A stretch of DNA of 64,000 nt from DASZKW01 sp035552775. Lineage in GTDB: Bacteria > Actinomycetota > Acidimicrobiia > Acidimicrobiales > Palsa-688. Location of the stretch: the NCBI GenBank assembly GCA_035552775.1, contig DASZKW010000104.1:15819-79818 (forward strand). The letters are read 5' to 3'. How positions within the stretch are numbered: position 1 is the stretch's first letter; each line of letters starts with the position of its first letter. The notes under the pieces were generated by a model, which made no database searches, was not told where the DNA came from, and saw only the letters and a program-made list of their open reading frames with translations. Position numbers and translations under genes: made by a program. Below are positions 22,415 through 35,908 of the stretch, one piece after another.

Positions 22415-23709
22415 TGGCCCGACCCCAGATGGTGGTGATCGCGGGGGGCACCGTGGTCGACTCCACCGGCAGCCGGCGCGCCGACGTGTTGATCCGTGAC
22501 GGTATGGTCGAGTCGGTGGGCGCCAAGGTGGCCAGCGGCCCCGCGGGGACCGTGGTCCTGGACGCGGCGGACTGCGTCGTGGCGCCCGGCCTCGTCGATT
22601 TGCACGCCCACCTGCGCGAGCCGGGCAACGAGGAGGCGGAGACGGTCGCCACCGGGGCACGCGCCGCCGCCCTCGGGGGCTACACCGCGGTGGTCGCAAT
22701 GCCCAACACCGATCCCCCCGTCGACAACGCCGCCGTCGTGCGCCATGTCCTCGAGCTCGGCGCCACCTCGTGCTGCGACGTTCGGGTGGCCGGCGCCATC
22801 AGCGTCGGGCGGTTGGGCAAGCGGATGGCGCCGCTCGCGGAGATGGCCGCCCTGGGGGTCAAGTTGTTCACCGACGACGGCACCGGGGTGCAAGACGCCC
22901 GCCTCATGCGCCGTGCCCTCGAGTATGCCTCCGTACTGGACGTGACCCTCGCCCAGCACTGCGAGGACGACTCCCTGGCCGCGGGAGGCCAGATGCACGA
23001 GGGGGAGTGGTCGAGCAGGCTCGGCATCCCCGGCCAGCCGGCAGAGGCGGAGGAGCTGATGGTCATGCGCGACCTGGCCCTGTGCCGACTCACCGGGTCG
23101 CCCATCCACTTTCTCCACCTCTCCACGGCCGGGTCGGTGGCCATGGTCGGGGCGGCCAAGGCGTCGGGGCTGCCGGTGAGCGCCGAGGCCACCCCGCACC
23201 ATTTCACCCTCACCGACGCCGAGGTGGCGGCGTTCGACCCCGTGTTCAAGGTGAACCCTCCTCTGCGCAGCGGTGCCGACGTCGCCGCCGTCAGAGCGGG
23301 ACTGGCCGGCGGGATGCTCGATGCCATAGCGACCGACCACGCCCCCCACAGCGACGAAGCCAAGGAGGCTTCCTTCGCCGAGGCCCCCCCCGGGATGCTC
23401 GGGCTGGAGACCGCCCTGGCCCTGGCCCTGGGAGAGCTGGACCTGCCCATCGAGCGGGTGATCGCCCTCATGTCGTGGCAGCCGGCGCGCATCGCCGGGT
23501 TGGAGGGTGACCACGGCGGCCCGGTGGTCCAGGGTGCGCCGGCCAATCTCTGCGTCATCGACCTGGCGGCGTGCTGGACGGTCGAGCCGTCCCGCCTGGC
23601 CAGCCTGAGCCGCAACACGCCCTACGCCGGACGCGCCCTCACCGGCAGGGTGCGCCACACGGTGCTGCGCGGCGAGCCCGTGGTGGTCAACTACGAGGCG
23701 CAGCGTTGA
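22414..23709 (+). CDS. pyrC: dihydroorotase
   Basis: Cyclises carbamoyl aspartate to dihydroorotate; zinc amidohydrolase. I prefer GTG 22414 (GAGGGGG about 7 nt upstream) over ATG 22363, which lies inside pyrB and has no ribosome site; 431 residues. Metal ligands: HAH in DLHAHLREPG (His64, His66), then GGYTAVVAMPNTDPPVD, QHCED, and the catalytic Asp in ATDHAPHS. This is the class found in most actinobacteria and Gram-positives. Overlaps carA by 4 nt. Confidence 0.93.
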   Translation: MARPQMVVIAGGTVVDSTGSRRADVLIRDGMVESVGAKVASGPAGTVVLDAADCVVAPGLVDLHAHLREPGNEEAETVATGARAAALGGYTAVVAMPNTDPPVDNAAVVRHVLELGATSCCDVRVAGAISVGRLGKRMAPLAEMAALGVKLFTDDGTGVQDARLMRRALEYASVLDVTLAQHCEDDSLAAGGQMHEGEWSSRLGIPGQPAEAEELMVMRDLALCRLTGSPIHFLHLSTAGSVAMVGAAKASGLPVSAEATPHHFTLTDAEVAAFDPVFKVNPPLRSGADVAAVRAGLAGGMLDAIATDHAPHSDEAKEASFAEAPPGMLGLETALALALGELDLPIERVIALMSWQPARIAGLEGDHGGPVVQGAPANLCVIDLAACWTVEPSRLASLSRNTPYAGRALTGRVRHTVLRGEPVVVNYEAQR

Positions 23710-24868
23710 GCGGCATCGCGCGCCTCCCGGCCCGGCCCCGGGTCAGGGCCGCCGGCCTGCTCGTCCTCGCCGACGGCACGACCTTCGAGGGCGAGACGAT
23801 CGGGCACAGGGCGCCCGGCGGAGCTCCGACGACGGGGGAGGTGGTGTTCAACACCGTGCTCACCGGTTACCAGGAGGTGATCACCGACCCGTCCTACGCC
23901 GGCCAGGTCATCTGCTTCACCTGCCCCCATATCGGCAACTACGGCGTCGCGCCCGACGACGACGAGAGCCGGCGCCCGTTCTGCCGGGGGGTCATCGTGC
24001 GGGAGCTGTCGGAGCGCCCGAGCAACTGGAGGGCGGCCGAGAGCCTGGACGACTTCCTCGACCGCCACCGGGTGCCGGGACTGGCCGGGGTGGACACCCG
24101 CCGCCTGACCCGCCACATCCGTACCGCCGGCGCCATGCCCTGCGCATTCGGCGCCGTGGAGGGTGAAGGAGCGCTCGATCCCGCCGACATCGCTGCCGCG
24201 GCCAGGGAGGCTCCGGGCACCGAAGGCGTCGACCTGGTAGCCGAGGTCACCACCTCGGCTCCCTACCGTTACGAGCCGGCCAACGGTGCCGGGCCCGAGG
24301 GGGGCGCCCAGGGCCTCAGCGTGGTGGCATACGACTTCGGGATCAAGCGCAACATCCTGCGCCACCTGAGCGCCATGGCCGCGGTGGAGGTGGTCCCGGC
24401 GTCCACCCCCGCGGCCGAGGTGTTGGCCCGCCGCCCCGACGGTGTGTTCCTGTCCAACGGCCCCGGAGACCCCGCAGCCGTCGCCGGGGCGGCCGGCACA
24501 GTGGCCGCATTGCTCGGCGAGGTCCCCGTCTTCGGGATATGCCTTGGCCACCAGCTCCTCGGAGCCGCCCTGGGGGGCCGCACCTACAAGCTCAAGTTCG
24601 GCCATCACGGGGGCAACCACCCGGTACGGCGCATGGCCGACGGGGCGGTGGAGATCACCAGCCAGAACCACAACTATGCCCTCGCCGACGGCACCGTCCC
24701 GGGAGCCGACGTCACCCACGTCAACTTGAACGACGGGGTGGTGGAGGGCATTGCCTGCCGCGACGCGCCGGCGTTCGGCGTCCAGTACCACCCCGAGGCT
24801 GGACCCGGTCCCCACGACGCCCGCTACCTCTTCGAACGGTTCCGGTCCCTCATGACCGGCGCCCGCTG

Positions 24869-24869
<1 letters not shown>
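23706..24869 (+). CDS. carA: carbamoyl-phosphate synthase small subunit
   Basis: Glutamine amidotransferase that feeds ammonia to CarB. 387 residues from TTG 23706, which overlaps the pyrC stop (TTGA). N-terminal CPSase domain with GEVVFNTVLTGYQEVITDPSY, then a class I GATase: nucleophile Cys279 in GICLGHQLLG, His362 and Glu364 in YHPEAGPGP. QNHNYAL is also typical. The stop overlaps the carB start (TGATG). Confidence 0.95.
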
Positions 24870-28221
<3,352 letters not shown>

Positions 28222-28225
<4 letters not shown>

Positions 28226-29280
28226 GACCAGGGCGCAGCGCGCCGGTGGGTGGGGACGACGTCGACCTGACCTCCCGGGTCGGGGGCGTGACACTTCCCA
28301 ACCCGGTGATGACCGCCTCGGGCACCGCCGGCTACGGCATCGAACTGGCGCCCTACCTCGACCTGGCCTCGCTCGGGGCGGTGGTCGTCAAATCCCTCTC
28401 CGCCGCCCCGTGGGCTGGCAACCCCGCCCCCCGGGTCCACCAGTCCGGGGCGGGCATGCTCAACAGCGTGGGCCTGCAGAACCCGGGGGTGGACCCCTGG
28501 CTCGCCGAGGAGCTGCCGGCGCTGGCCGCGGCGCGCGCCCGGGTGGTGGTGAGCGTCTGGGGGTTCAGCACGGCGGCGTACGAGCAGGTGGGAGCGACCA
28601 TCGCCCGGGCGGTGGCGGGTGGCGCGTCCGGGTCGGGCGGAGGGGCGTCGGGGACGGGTGGCGGTGCGGGCCGGTCGGGCGCAGGGGTGTCCGGTGCGCC
28701 GGGCGCGGCCATCGTGGCTGTGGAGGCCAACATCTCGTGTCCGAACGTCGAGGACCGCAGCAACGTGTTCGCCCACTCGTGCGCGGGGACGCAGGCCGCG
28801 GTGCAGGCCACCGCCCGCGGCCTCGACGGCGCGCTCCCCTTGTGGGTCAAGCTCAGTCCCAATGTCACCGACCTTCCCGCCATCGCCGGCGCCGCCTTGG
28901 GCGCCGGCGCCTCGGCCCTGGTGCTCACCAACACCCTCATGGGGATGGCCCTCGACCCGGCCACCGGGCGGTCCCGACTGGGCGCCGGCGGCGGAGGCCT
29001 GTCGGGTCCCGCCCTGCACCCCGTCGCCGTCAGGGCCGTCTACGACTGCCGGGCCGCCCACCCCGCCGCCCCCATCGTGGGAGTAGGGGGGGTGGCGACC
29101 GGGGAGGACGCAGCGGAGCTACTCGCCGCCGGTGCCGACGCCGTCCAGGTGGGCACGGCCAGTTTCGCGGACCCCCGCGCTCCGGCCCGGGTGCTGAGCG
29201 AGCTCGCCGGGTGGTGCCGGCGGCACGGGGTCAGCAGTCTCGCCGACCTCGTGGGCCGTGCCCACCGGGCCACGTGTTAG
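28222..29280 (+). CDS. pyrD: dihydroorotate dehydrogenase, class 1 (1B-like)
   Basis: Oxidises dihydroorotate to orotate using FMN. 352 residues, GTG start overlapping carB. Motifs: ASGTAGYG, KSLSAAPWAGNP, GMLNSVGLQNPG, the class 1 catalytic Cys173 in EANISCPN, KLSPNVTD and the FMN phosphate loop GVGGVATGEDA. The Cys base marks class 1, cytosolic; class 2 membrane enzymes have Ser. Class 1B enzymes need PyrK for electron transfer to NAD, and no pyrK is found here. A glycine/serine insertion of about 29 residues (133-161) precedes the catalytic strand. Confidence 0.93.
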
Positions 29281-29293
29281 GAAGGACTCAGAT

Positions 29294-29998
29294 ATGGCAA
29301 CCGACGACATGGCGCCCGTGCTGGCGCGGGAGCGCCTCGCGCTCGCCCTCGACGTCGACGATGTCGTGGAGGCCACCCGCCTCGCCCACCAGCTCAAGCC
29401 GTGGTTCGCGGTGGCCAAGGTGGGCCTGGAGCTGTTCAGCGCCGCCGGCCCCGACATCGTGGCCGAGCTGACCAACGAGGGCTACCGGGTCTTCCTCGAC
29501 CTGAAGATGGCCGACATCCCCACGACCGTGGAGAAGGCGGCCCGCGTCCTCGGGGCCCTGGGGGTGTCGTACCTGACGATGCACGCGTTCACCGGCCCCG
29601 CGATGCTGCGCGCCGGGGTCAGGGGACTGGCGGAGGGGGCGGCGCGCGCCGGGCTCGACCCGCCGGCCGTCCTGGCCGTCACCGTCCTCACCAGCGACGC
29701 GGATGCCCCGCCCCACATCCTCGCCAAGCGGGTGGAGGCCGCCGTGGAATCCCGCTGTTCGGGTGTGGTGTGTGCCGCGAGCGACGTGGTCGAGGTCAAG
29801 ACCCTGGCACCCAAGCTTCTGGCGGTGGTGCCCGGGATCCGCCCGCTCGGCTCGGCGAAGCACGACCAGGCCCGTACGGCCACGCCGGCACAGGCGCTGG
29901 CGGCCGGCGCCGACCTGCTCGTCGTGGGCCGACCCGTGACCGCCGCCCCCGACCGGGCCAAGGCGGCCGCCGATCTGGTGCGGAGCATCTCTGGATAG
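29294..29998 (+). CDS. pyrF: orotidine 5'-phosphate decarboxylase
   Basis: Last step of UMP synthesis. 234 residues from ATG 29294, AAGGA about 9 nt upstream. The Lys-Asp catalytic array is visible as FLDLKMADIPTTV; LALDVDD at the N-terminus and VVPGIRP and VGRPVT near the phosphate site fit the Bacillus-type (subfamily 1) enzyme. Ends the pyr operon; a GC-rich repeat array follows. Confidence 0.94.
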   Translation: MATDDMAPVLARERLALALDVDDVVEATRLAHQLKPWFAVAKVGLELFSAAGPDIVAELTNEGYRVFLDLKMADIPTTVEKAARVLGALGVSYLTMHAFTGPAMLRAGVRGLAEGAARAGLDPPAVLAVTVLTSDADAPPHILAKRVEAAVESRCSGVVCAASDVVEVKTLAPKLLAVVPGIRPLGSAKHDQARTATPAQALAAGADLLVVGRPVTAAPDRAKAAADLVRSISG

Positions 29999-29999
29999 C

Positions 30000-30078
30000 T
30001 CGGCCGGCGCCGGCCGGCGCCGGCGCTTGGGCTGGGCCGGCGCTTGGGCTGGGCCGGCGCCGGCGCTTTGCCGGCGCG
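30000..30078. repeat. GC-rich direct repeats after pyrF
   Basis: Two exact tandem copies of GCCGGCGCTTGGGCTGG (30019-30035, 30036-30052) flanked by runs of GCCGGC/GGCGCC palindromes. It can fold strongly and might end pyr transcription, but no T-run follows. Confidence 0.6.
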
Positions 30079-30092
30079 GCTTTCCGCCCAAG

Positions 30093-30129
30093 TCGACATC
30101 AAATCAGGCCGAGTGGCATTCGATGTCGA
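30093..30129. repeat. inverted repeat TCGACATC/GATGTCGA
   Basis: Eight-base perfect arms (30093-30100, 30122-30129) around a 21-nt loop, next to the longer inverted repeat at 30141-30226. Related CATCAAATGCCC sequence recurs at about 30262. Confidence 0.5.
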
Positions 30130-30140
30130 GTTACCAAGGC

Positions 30141-30226
30141 GAGCGGTGCTACTTCGACTGCCCGAGCAGCAAATCCGCAGGTCAACGCCATCAACCGGGC
30201 ATGAACTTGTCGAAGTAGCACCGCTC
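30141..30226. repeat. 18-bp perfect inverted repeat with mirrored short ORFs
   Basis: Arms GAGCGGTGCTACTTCGAC (30141-30158) and its exact complement (30209-30226), 50-nt loop; similarity extends about 10 nt further out with three mismatches. Read outward-in, both strands encode the same peptide: a plus-strand 31-codon ORF (30123-30218) with YQGERCYFD and a minus-strand 19-codon ORF (30250-30191) with YKDERCYFD. Neither has a good ribosome site. The rest of 30079-30446 has no recognisable gene. Confidence 0.6.
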
Positions 30227-30446
30227 GTCTTTGTAGGTATCGCCGATCATACCTAACTGTGCATCAAATGCCCTGCGCCCGGCAATGATGCGCACTTGTG
30301 CAGATGATTCAAGCCAGGCCGCTCACCGGTGTGCCGCCAGGCAGCCAGGCGTGTTGTCTACCGGGGACGGGTATCGTCCCTGGGGCCAGCCGCCGGTGCC
30401 TGGCTTCCCAAGAGGCCCAGCAGGCCAGGACGAGGAGAACGTGCCC

Positions 30447-31856
30447 ATGGTGGACCCCCGGCTCGTACCCGAGCCCACGGTATTCGTCCTGTACGGCGCG
30501 ACGGGCGACCTCGCCCACCGCCTCGTGTTGCCCGCCATATACCGCCTGGCCATAGAGGGCCTGCTGCCCGAGAAGTGGCGCCTGGTCGGCAACGGGCGGG
30601 GCGACGTCGCCCACGAGGATTTCCGCGCCCGGGCAAAAGACAGCCTGGAGAAGTTCGGCCCGAAGCCGTCGGAGGGTCCGTGGGACCAGTTCTGCGAGGC
30701 CCTGCTCTTCGCCGGCGGTGGCTTCGACACCAACGACCCAGGCTGCCTGCTCGACGTGGTCGGCGACGCCGAGCGGGCTCTGGGAGGCGAGCCACAGCGG
30801 ATCCATTACATGGCCGTGCCCCCTGTCGCCTTCACCGAGTTGACCAAGGCCATCGGCGAGCACGGACTCGCCGAGCGGAGCCGGGTGGTGTACGAGAAGC
30901 CCTTCGGGACGTCGTTGGAGAGCTTCACCGAGCTCGACCGGGCCGCCCACCGTGTCTTCGACGAGCAGCAGATCTACCGCATCGACCATTTCCTCGGCAA
31001 AGAGGCGACCCAGGACATCCACGTTCTGCGCTTCGCCAACGGCCTGTTCGCGGGGGCCTGGGACCGCCAGCACATAGAAAGCGTCCAGATAGACGTACCC
31101 GAGAGCCTCGACGTGTCGACCCGGGGGTCTTTCTACGACGCCACGGGGGCCGTGCTGGACATGATCGTCACCCACCTTTTCCAGCTGGCGGCCGAGGTTG
31201 CCATGGAGCCCCCCGCGTCGATGGATGCGGAGCACATCGCAGCCGCACGCGAGGATGTCATCGGCGCCTTCCGGCCCCTGTCTCGAAGCGAGGTGGTGCT
31301 CGGCCAGTACGACGGGTACACGGACGTGGCCGGTGTCGCCGACGGGTCGCATACGGAGACCTTCGTGGCGCTCCGCCTATGGATCGACAACGACCGCTGG
31401 CGTGACGTGCCTTTCTACCTACGTACGGGCAAGTGCCTGGCGCAGTCCAAGCAACACGTGAGCGTGATCTTCCGGGCGCCACCCCAGGCGCTGGGCGACC
31501 TTCCCGTAGCGGGAAACGTGTTGACCTTCGATCTCGCCGGCGACGGAGGCATCGAGCTTTCCCTCGTAGCCAAGCGCCCCGGGGTGGAGCTGTGCCTGGG
31601 CTCGGCGTCGGCCAACCTCCCCCTCGGGCAGGCCTTCCACACACCAGTCCTGCCGGCGTACTCGCGTCTTATACACGACGTGTTCATTGGCGACCGTTCG
31701 ACGTTCACCCGCCCCGACGGGCTGGCCCACGTCTGGGAGGTGGCGGGGGCGCTCCTCGGCGACAAGCCCGAACCGCTGGTGTACCCACGAGGGTCGTGGG
31801 GACCCGACGCGGCGGGCGACCTGCCGGCTCCCGGCCACTGGTTGCTGGGGCCGTGA
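30447..31856 (+). CDS. zwf: glucose-6-phosphate 1-dehydrogenase
   Basis: Oxidises glucose 6-phosphate to 6-phosphogluconolactone with NADP or NAD; entry to the oxidative pentose phosphate route. 469 residues from ATG 30447, which has AGGAG at 9 nt; GTG 30441 is only 3 nt from it. Dinucleotide loop GATGDLAHRL (17-26), EKPFG (150-154), substrate site RIDHFLGKE (178-186), and FYLRTGKCLA near residue 325. A little shorter than typical 480-510. It stands alone, without the usual opcA, pgl or gnd neighbours, so it may be a second isozyme or transferred copy. Confidence 0.93.
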   Translation: MVDPRLVPEPTVFVLYGATGDLAHRLVLPAIYRLAIEGLLPEKWRLVGNGRGDVAHEDFRARAKDSLEKFGPKPSEGPWDQFCEALLFAGGGFDTNDPGCLLDVVGDAERALGGEPQRIHYMAVPPVAFTELTKAIGEHGLAERSRVVYEKPFGTSLESFTELDRAAHRVFDEQQIYRIDHFLGKEATQDIHVLRFANGLFAGAWDRQHIESVQIDVPESLDVSTRGSFYDATGAVLDMIVTHLFQLAAEVAMEPPASMDAEHIAAAREDVIGAFRPLSRSEVVLGQYDGYTDVAGVADGSHTETFVALRLWIDNDRWRDVPFYLRTGKCLAQSKQHVSVIFRAPPQALGDLPVAGNVLTFDLAGDGGIELSLVAKRPGVELCLGSASANLPLGQAFHTPVLPAYSRLIHDVFIGDRSTFTRPDGLAHVWEVAGALLGDKPEPLVYPRGSWGPDAAGDLPAPGHWLLGP

Positions 31857-31895
31857 ACCGCCTCGTTTCGGGGCGCTCCCCGGCAGGGGCTCGGC

Positions 31896-31901
31896 TAGGG
31901 T
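31896..31901 (+). promoter_or_regulatory. -10 box for leaderless mihF
   Basis: TAGGGT with the ATG of mihF 7 nt downstream, so the transcript would start at or next to the start codon. No ribosome site precedes that ATG. Confidence 0.5.
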
Positions 31902-31908
31902 CTGAGCC

Positions 31909-32223
31909 ATGCCGCTGCCCCCCGCCCTCTCGCCAGATCAGCGACAGGCCGCCCTCGAGAAGGCGGCGTTGGCCCGCCGCCTGAGGGCGGAGCTGAAAGA
32001 GAAGCTGAAGATGGGTTCGCTGACCTTGAGGGAGCTGGTCGACGAGGCCGACAGCGACGAGATCATCGGCAAGATGAAAGTGCTGTCCGTGCTCGAGAGC
32101 CTCCCAGGCTTGGGGAAGGTCAAGGCCCGCCGGGTCATGGAGGAGATCGGCATCAGCGACACCCGCCGTGTGCAGGGACTGGGGGACCAGCAGCGCAAGA
32201 AGCTGTTCGAGAAGCTGGGCTGA
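31909..32223 (+). CDS. mihF: actinobacterial integration host factor (mIHF)
   Basis: Small nucleoid protein specific to actinobacteria, binds and bends DNA. 104 residues: a basic N-terminal helix (LSPDQRQAALEKAALARRLRAE), KEKLKMGSLTLREL, then the helix-two-turns-helix DNA-binding part LPGLGKVKARRVMEEIGI and a basic end. Almost the whole sequence is the family signature. Followed after 14 nt by gmk, the standard pair. Probably leaderless. Confidence 0.95.
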   Translation: MPLPPALSPDQRQAALEKAALARRLRAELKEKLKMGSLTLRELVDEADSDEIIGKMKVLSVLESLPGLGKVKARRVMEEIGISDTRRVQGLGDQQRKKLFEKLG

Positions 32224-32237
32224 GCTGCGGCCGGCTC

Positions 32238-32801
32238 TTGTCGCAACCGGTCATACTGGTCATCTCCGGCCCCGGCGGGGTGGGCAAGGGCACGGTGGTC
32301 TCCCGGCTGGTCGAGCTCGACGATCGGCTGTGGGTGTCGCGCTCGTGGACGACCCGTCCGGCGCGACCCGGCGAGCCACCGGACGCGTACGTATTCGTGG
32401 ACCGCAAGAGCTTCGAGGCTCGGATCGCGGCCGGCGGTTTTCTCGAGTGGACGGAGTTCGCCGGTAACGGCTGCCTCTACGGCACCCCGTCCCTCGAGCC
32501 TCCACCGGGTTGTGACGTGGTGCTCGAGATCGAGCTCGACGGCGCCCAGCAGGTGAAGGCGGCCCACCCCGAAGCCGTGGTCGTCCTGGTTGTCGCGCCG
32601 TCCCGCCAGGCCCAGGAAGACCGGTTGAGAGGCAGGGGTGACGACGAGGTGAGCGTGGCGGCCAGGGTGGCGGTGGGGGTCGAGGAGGAACGGACGGGCC
32701 GGGCATTTGCCGACGCGGTGGTGGTCAACGACGACGTCGAACGGGCCGCGCGGGAGGTGGAAGGTATACTCGTGGCCGCCCGCCTGGCTGCGGGCCGCTA
32801 G
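32238..32801 (+). CDS. gmk: guanylate kinase
   Basis: Phosphorylates GMP to GDP. 187 residues from TTG 32238 (no better start keeps the first strand). P-loop SGPGGVGKGTV (10-20), GMP-binding SRSWTTRPARPGE with YVFVD, then FLEWTEFAGNGCLYGTP and the LEIELDGAQQVK strand. Lid with RLRGRGDD. Size and order are normal. Leads into rpoZ. Confidence 0.93.
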   Translation: MSQPVILVISGPGGVGKGTVVSRLVELDDRLWVSRSWTTRPARPGEPPDAYVFVDRKSFEARIAAGGFLEWTEFAGNGCLYGTPSLEPPPGCDVVLEIELDGAQQVKAAHPEAVVVLVVAPSRQAQEDRLRGRGDDEVSVAARVAVGVEEERTGRAFADAVVVNDDVERAAREVEGILVAARLAAGR

Positions 32802-32881
32802 TCCGCGGCCCGACCCAGTGCCTGCGGACCCACCAAAGCCCCGGGGCCAGTACGCCCAAACCGAGCAGGGAGCAACTGCAA

Positions 32882-33175
32882 ATGGCCGAACACCGCCCCA
32901 CGATGATGGTCCCACCAGTGGAGAAGCTGCTCGACAGGGTGGACTCGAAGTTCACCCTGGTGACCCTTGCCGCCAAGCGGGGACGTCAGATCAACTCCTA
33001 TTTCAACCAGCTCGGGGAGGGGCTCGGCACCATCGTGCCGCCGCAGGTGACCTCGGTGTCGCGCAAGCCCCTGTCCATCGCCCTCGAAGAGGTCTCGGAG
33101 GGGAAAATCACCTACCACCGCCCCTCCGATGAGGAGGCCGCCCTTGCCGGCGCCGGCGAGGAGGCCGGCCAATAG
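32882..33175 (+). CDS. rpoZ: RNA polymerase omega subunit
   Basis: Small subunit that helps beta' folding. 97 residues. PPVEKLLDRVDSKFTLVTLAAKRGRQINSY is the omega core; KPLSIALEEVSEGKITY follows, typical of actinobacteria. GGGAG lies about 10 nt before the ATG. Sits in the usual gmk-rpoZ-coaBC order. Confidence 0.95.
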   Translation: MAEHRPTMMVPPVEKLLDRVDSKFTLVTLAAKRGRQINSYFNQLGEGLGTIVPPQVTSVSRKPLSIALEEVSEGKITYHRPSDEEAALAGAGEEAGQ

Positions 33176-33244
33176 CCACCGCCGCTCCCACACCGCCGCC
33201 GGACGCCGGCCGCATGTGTCCGGTCGCGCCGGGGGCGCAGTCCC

Positions 33245-34707
33245 GTGCCTAGTTCGCCGGCCACGCCGCCACTCCCGCTCGCGGGCAGGCGGATCGTGCT
33301 CGGGGTGAGCGGCGGGATCGCCGCCTACAAGGCCGTCGAGGTGTGCCGCCGCCTTGTCGACGCCGGCGCCCACGTCGCCCCGGTGATGACGCGCGGAGCG
33401 ACGAGGTTCGTCGGCCCCCTGACCCTGTCGGCGTTGGCTTCGGAACCGGTGCGCACCTCGTTGTGGGAGGGGCCGAGCGGTCCGCTTGACGGGGAGCGAG
33501 GAGCCGCCCCCATCCCTCATACCCGTCTCGGGCAATGGGCCGACCTCGTGGTGGTGGCCCCGGCCACCGCTCGGCTCCTCGGGTCGTACGCGGCGGGGAT
33601 CTCCTCGGACCTGCTCACGGCCACCCTGCTCGCCACCCGCTCCCCGGTCATGGTGTGCCCGGCCATGCACACCGAGATGTGGGAACACCCCGCCGTGGTC
33701 GACAATCTGGCCACCCTGCGCCGACGCGGCGTGCACGTGGTCGAGCCCGGGGAGGGCCGGCTGGCCGGCGGCGACGTGGGCCCGGGACGCCTGGCGGACC
33801 CGGCCGACATCGTGGCCGCGGTCCACGCGATCTTCAACGCTGCCACGCCGGCCGCTGCCACGCCGGCCGCTGCCCCGCCGGCCGCTGCCACGCCGGCCGC
33901 CGGTGCTCTCAGCGGGGTGCGGACCCTGGTCACCGCCGGCGGTACCCGCGAGCCGATCGACGCTGTGCGCTACGTGGGCAACCGCTCGTCGGGCAAGCAG
34001 GGCCATGCCGTCGCCGCTGAACTCGCCCGCCGCGGCGCAGCAGTCAGCCTGATCACGACCGTGGAGCTTCCCGGGCCACCCGGCGCCGAGGTGGTGAGGG
34101 TCGACACCGCCGCGGAGATGCACGACGCAGTGATGGCGAGAAGTTCGTCCGCCGACATCGTGGTCATGGCCGCCGCCGTCGCCGACTTCCGACCCAAGGT
34201 CGTCGCCGACCACAAGCTGAAGAAGGCCGACGGTGTCCCCGAACTGGTCCTCGAGCCGACCCCCGACATAGCGGCCGCCCTGGGCGCCCGGCGCCGCCCC
34301 GGCCAGGTGCTGGTCGGCTTCGCGGCCGAAACGGCGACCGCCGGCCCCCGAACGGCGACCGCCGGCCCCCGAACGGCTACCGCCGGCACCCACGCCGCCG
34401 GGGGTGGCACGGAGGTGGCGGAAGCGGCGCGCGCCAAGCTGGTCAGCAAGGGCCTCGACCTGATCGTGGCCAACGACGTGGCCGCTCCCGGCGTCGGTTT
34501 CGGCCACGACACCAATGCGGTGGTCATCGTTGACGCCGACGGCATCACGACCGAAGTACCTCTGGCCGACAAGTCGGTTGTGGCGTTGCGCGTCGTGGAT
34601 GCCATCATGTCCCGTCGCTCGGGCCACCACCGAGCCGGCGGCACCACCGGGCCGACCCTCGAGGGGGCGGCCCTTTCCCCGACCCCTCCAACCGCCGAGG
34701 AGCGCTT

Positions 34708-34711
<4 letters not shown>
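33245..34711 (+). CDS. coaBC: bifunctional phosphopantothenoylcysteine decarboxylase / phosphopantothenate-cysteine ligase
   Basis: Two steps of coenzyme A synthesis. 488 residues, GTG start. N-terminal flavin CoaC domain: GVSGGIAAYK, catalytic-site NxxSSGKQ is in CoaB; CoaC keeps PAMHTEMWEHPAV. C-terminal CoaB domain begins VRTLVTAGGTREPIDAVR with NRSSGKQG. Three in-frame insertions: EGPSGPLDGERG (33467-33505, a diverged copy of the dispersed repeat), four TPAAA/PPAAA units linking the two domains (33841-33900) and three TATAGPR units (34330-34392). The two domains are otherwise complete. Overlaps metK by 4 nt. Confidence 0.93.
33474..33492 (+). repeat. diverged copy of the dispersed repeat in coaBC
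   Basis: CGAGCGGTCCGCTTGACGG matches the 19-nt pyrB/rsmB core at 14 positions and again encodes GPSGPL. Confidence 0.4.
33841..33902 (+). repeat. 15-nt tandem repeat in the coaBC linker
   Basis: Four units close to GCTGCCACGCCGGCC encode an Ala/Pro-rich hinge between the CoaC and CoaB domains. Confidence 0.75.
34330..34392 (+). repeat. 21-nt tandem repeat in coaBC
   Basis: Three units of about ACGGCGACCGCCGGCCCCCGA encode TATAGPR repeats, placed after LVGFAAET inside the CoaB domain where relatives have a short loop. Confidence 0.75.
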
Positions 34712-35901
<1,190 letters not shown>

Positions 35902-35908
35902 AAGGCCG

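Noticed and set aside
24539..24868. Upstream extension of the carB frame
   Set aside because: Overlaps carA; the conserved CarB N-terminus begins at 24869.
30027..30256. Small ORFs across the inverted repeats as genes
   Set aside because: No ribosome sites, no known family; kept as a repeat observation.
33178..33244. GC palindromes between rpoZ and coaBC as a terminator
   Set aside because: No T-run and the genes form a usual operon.
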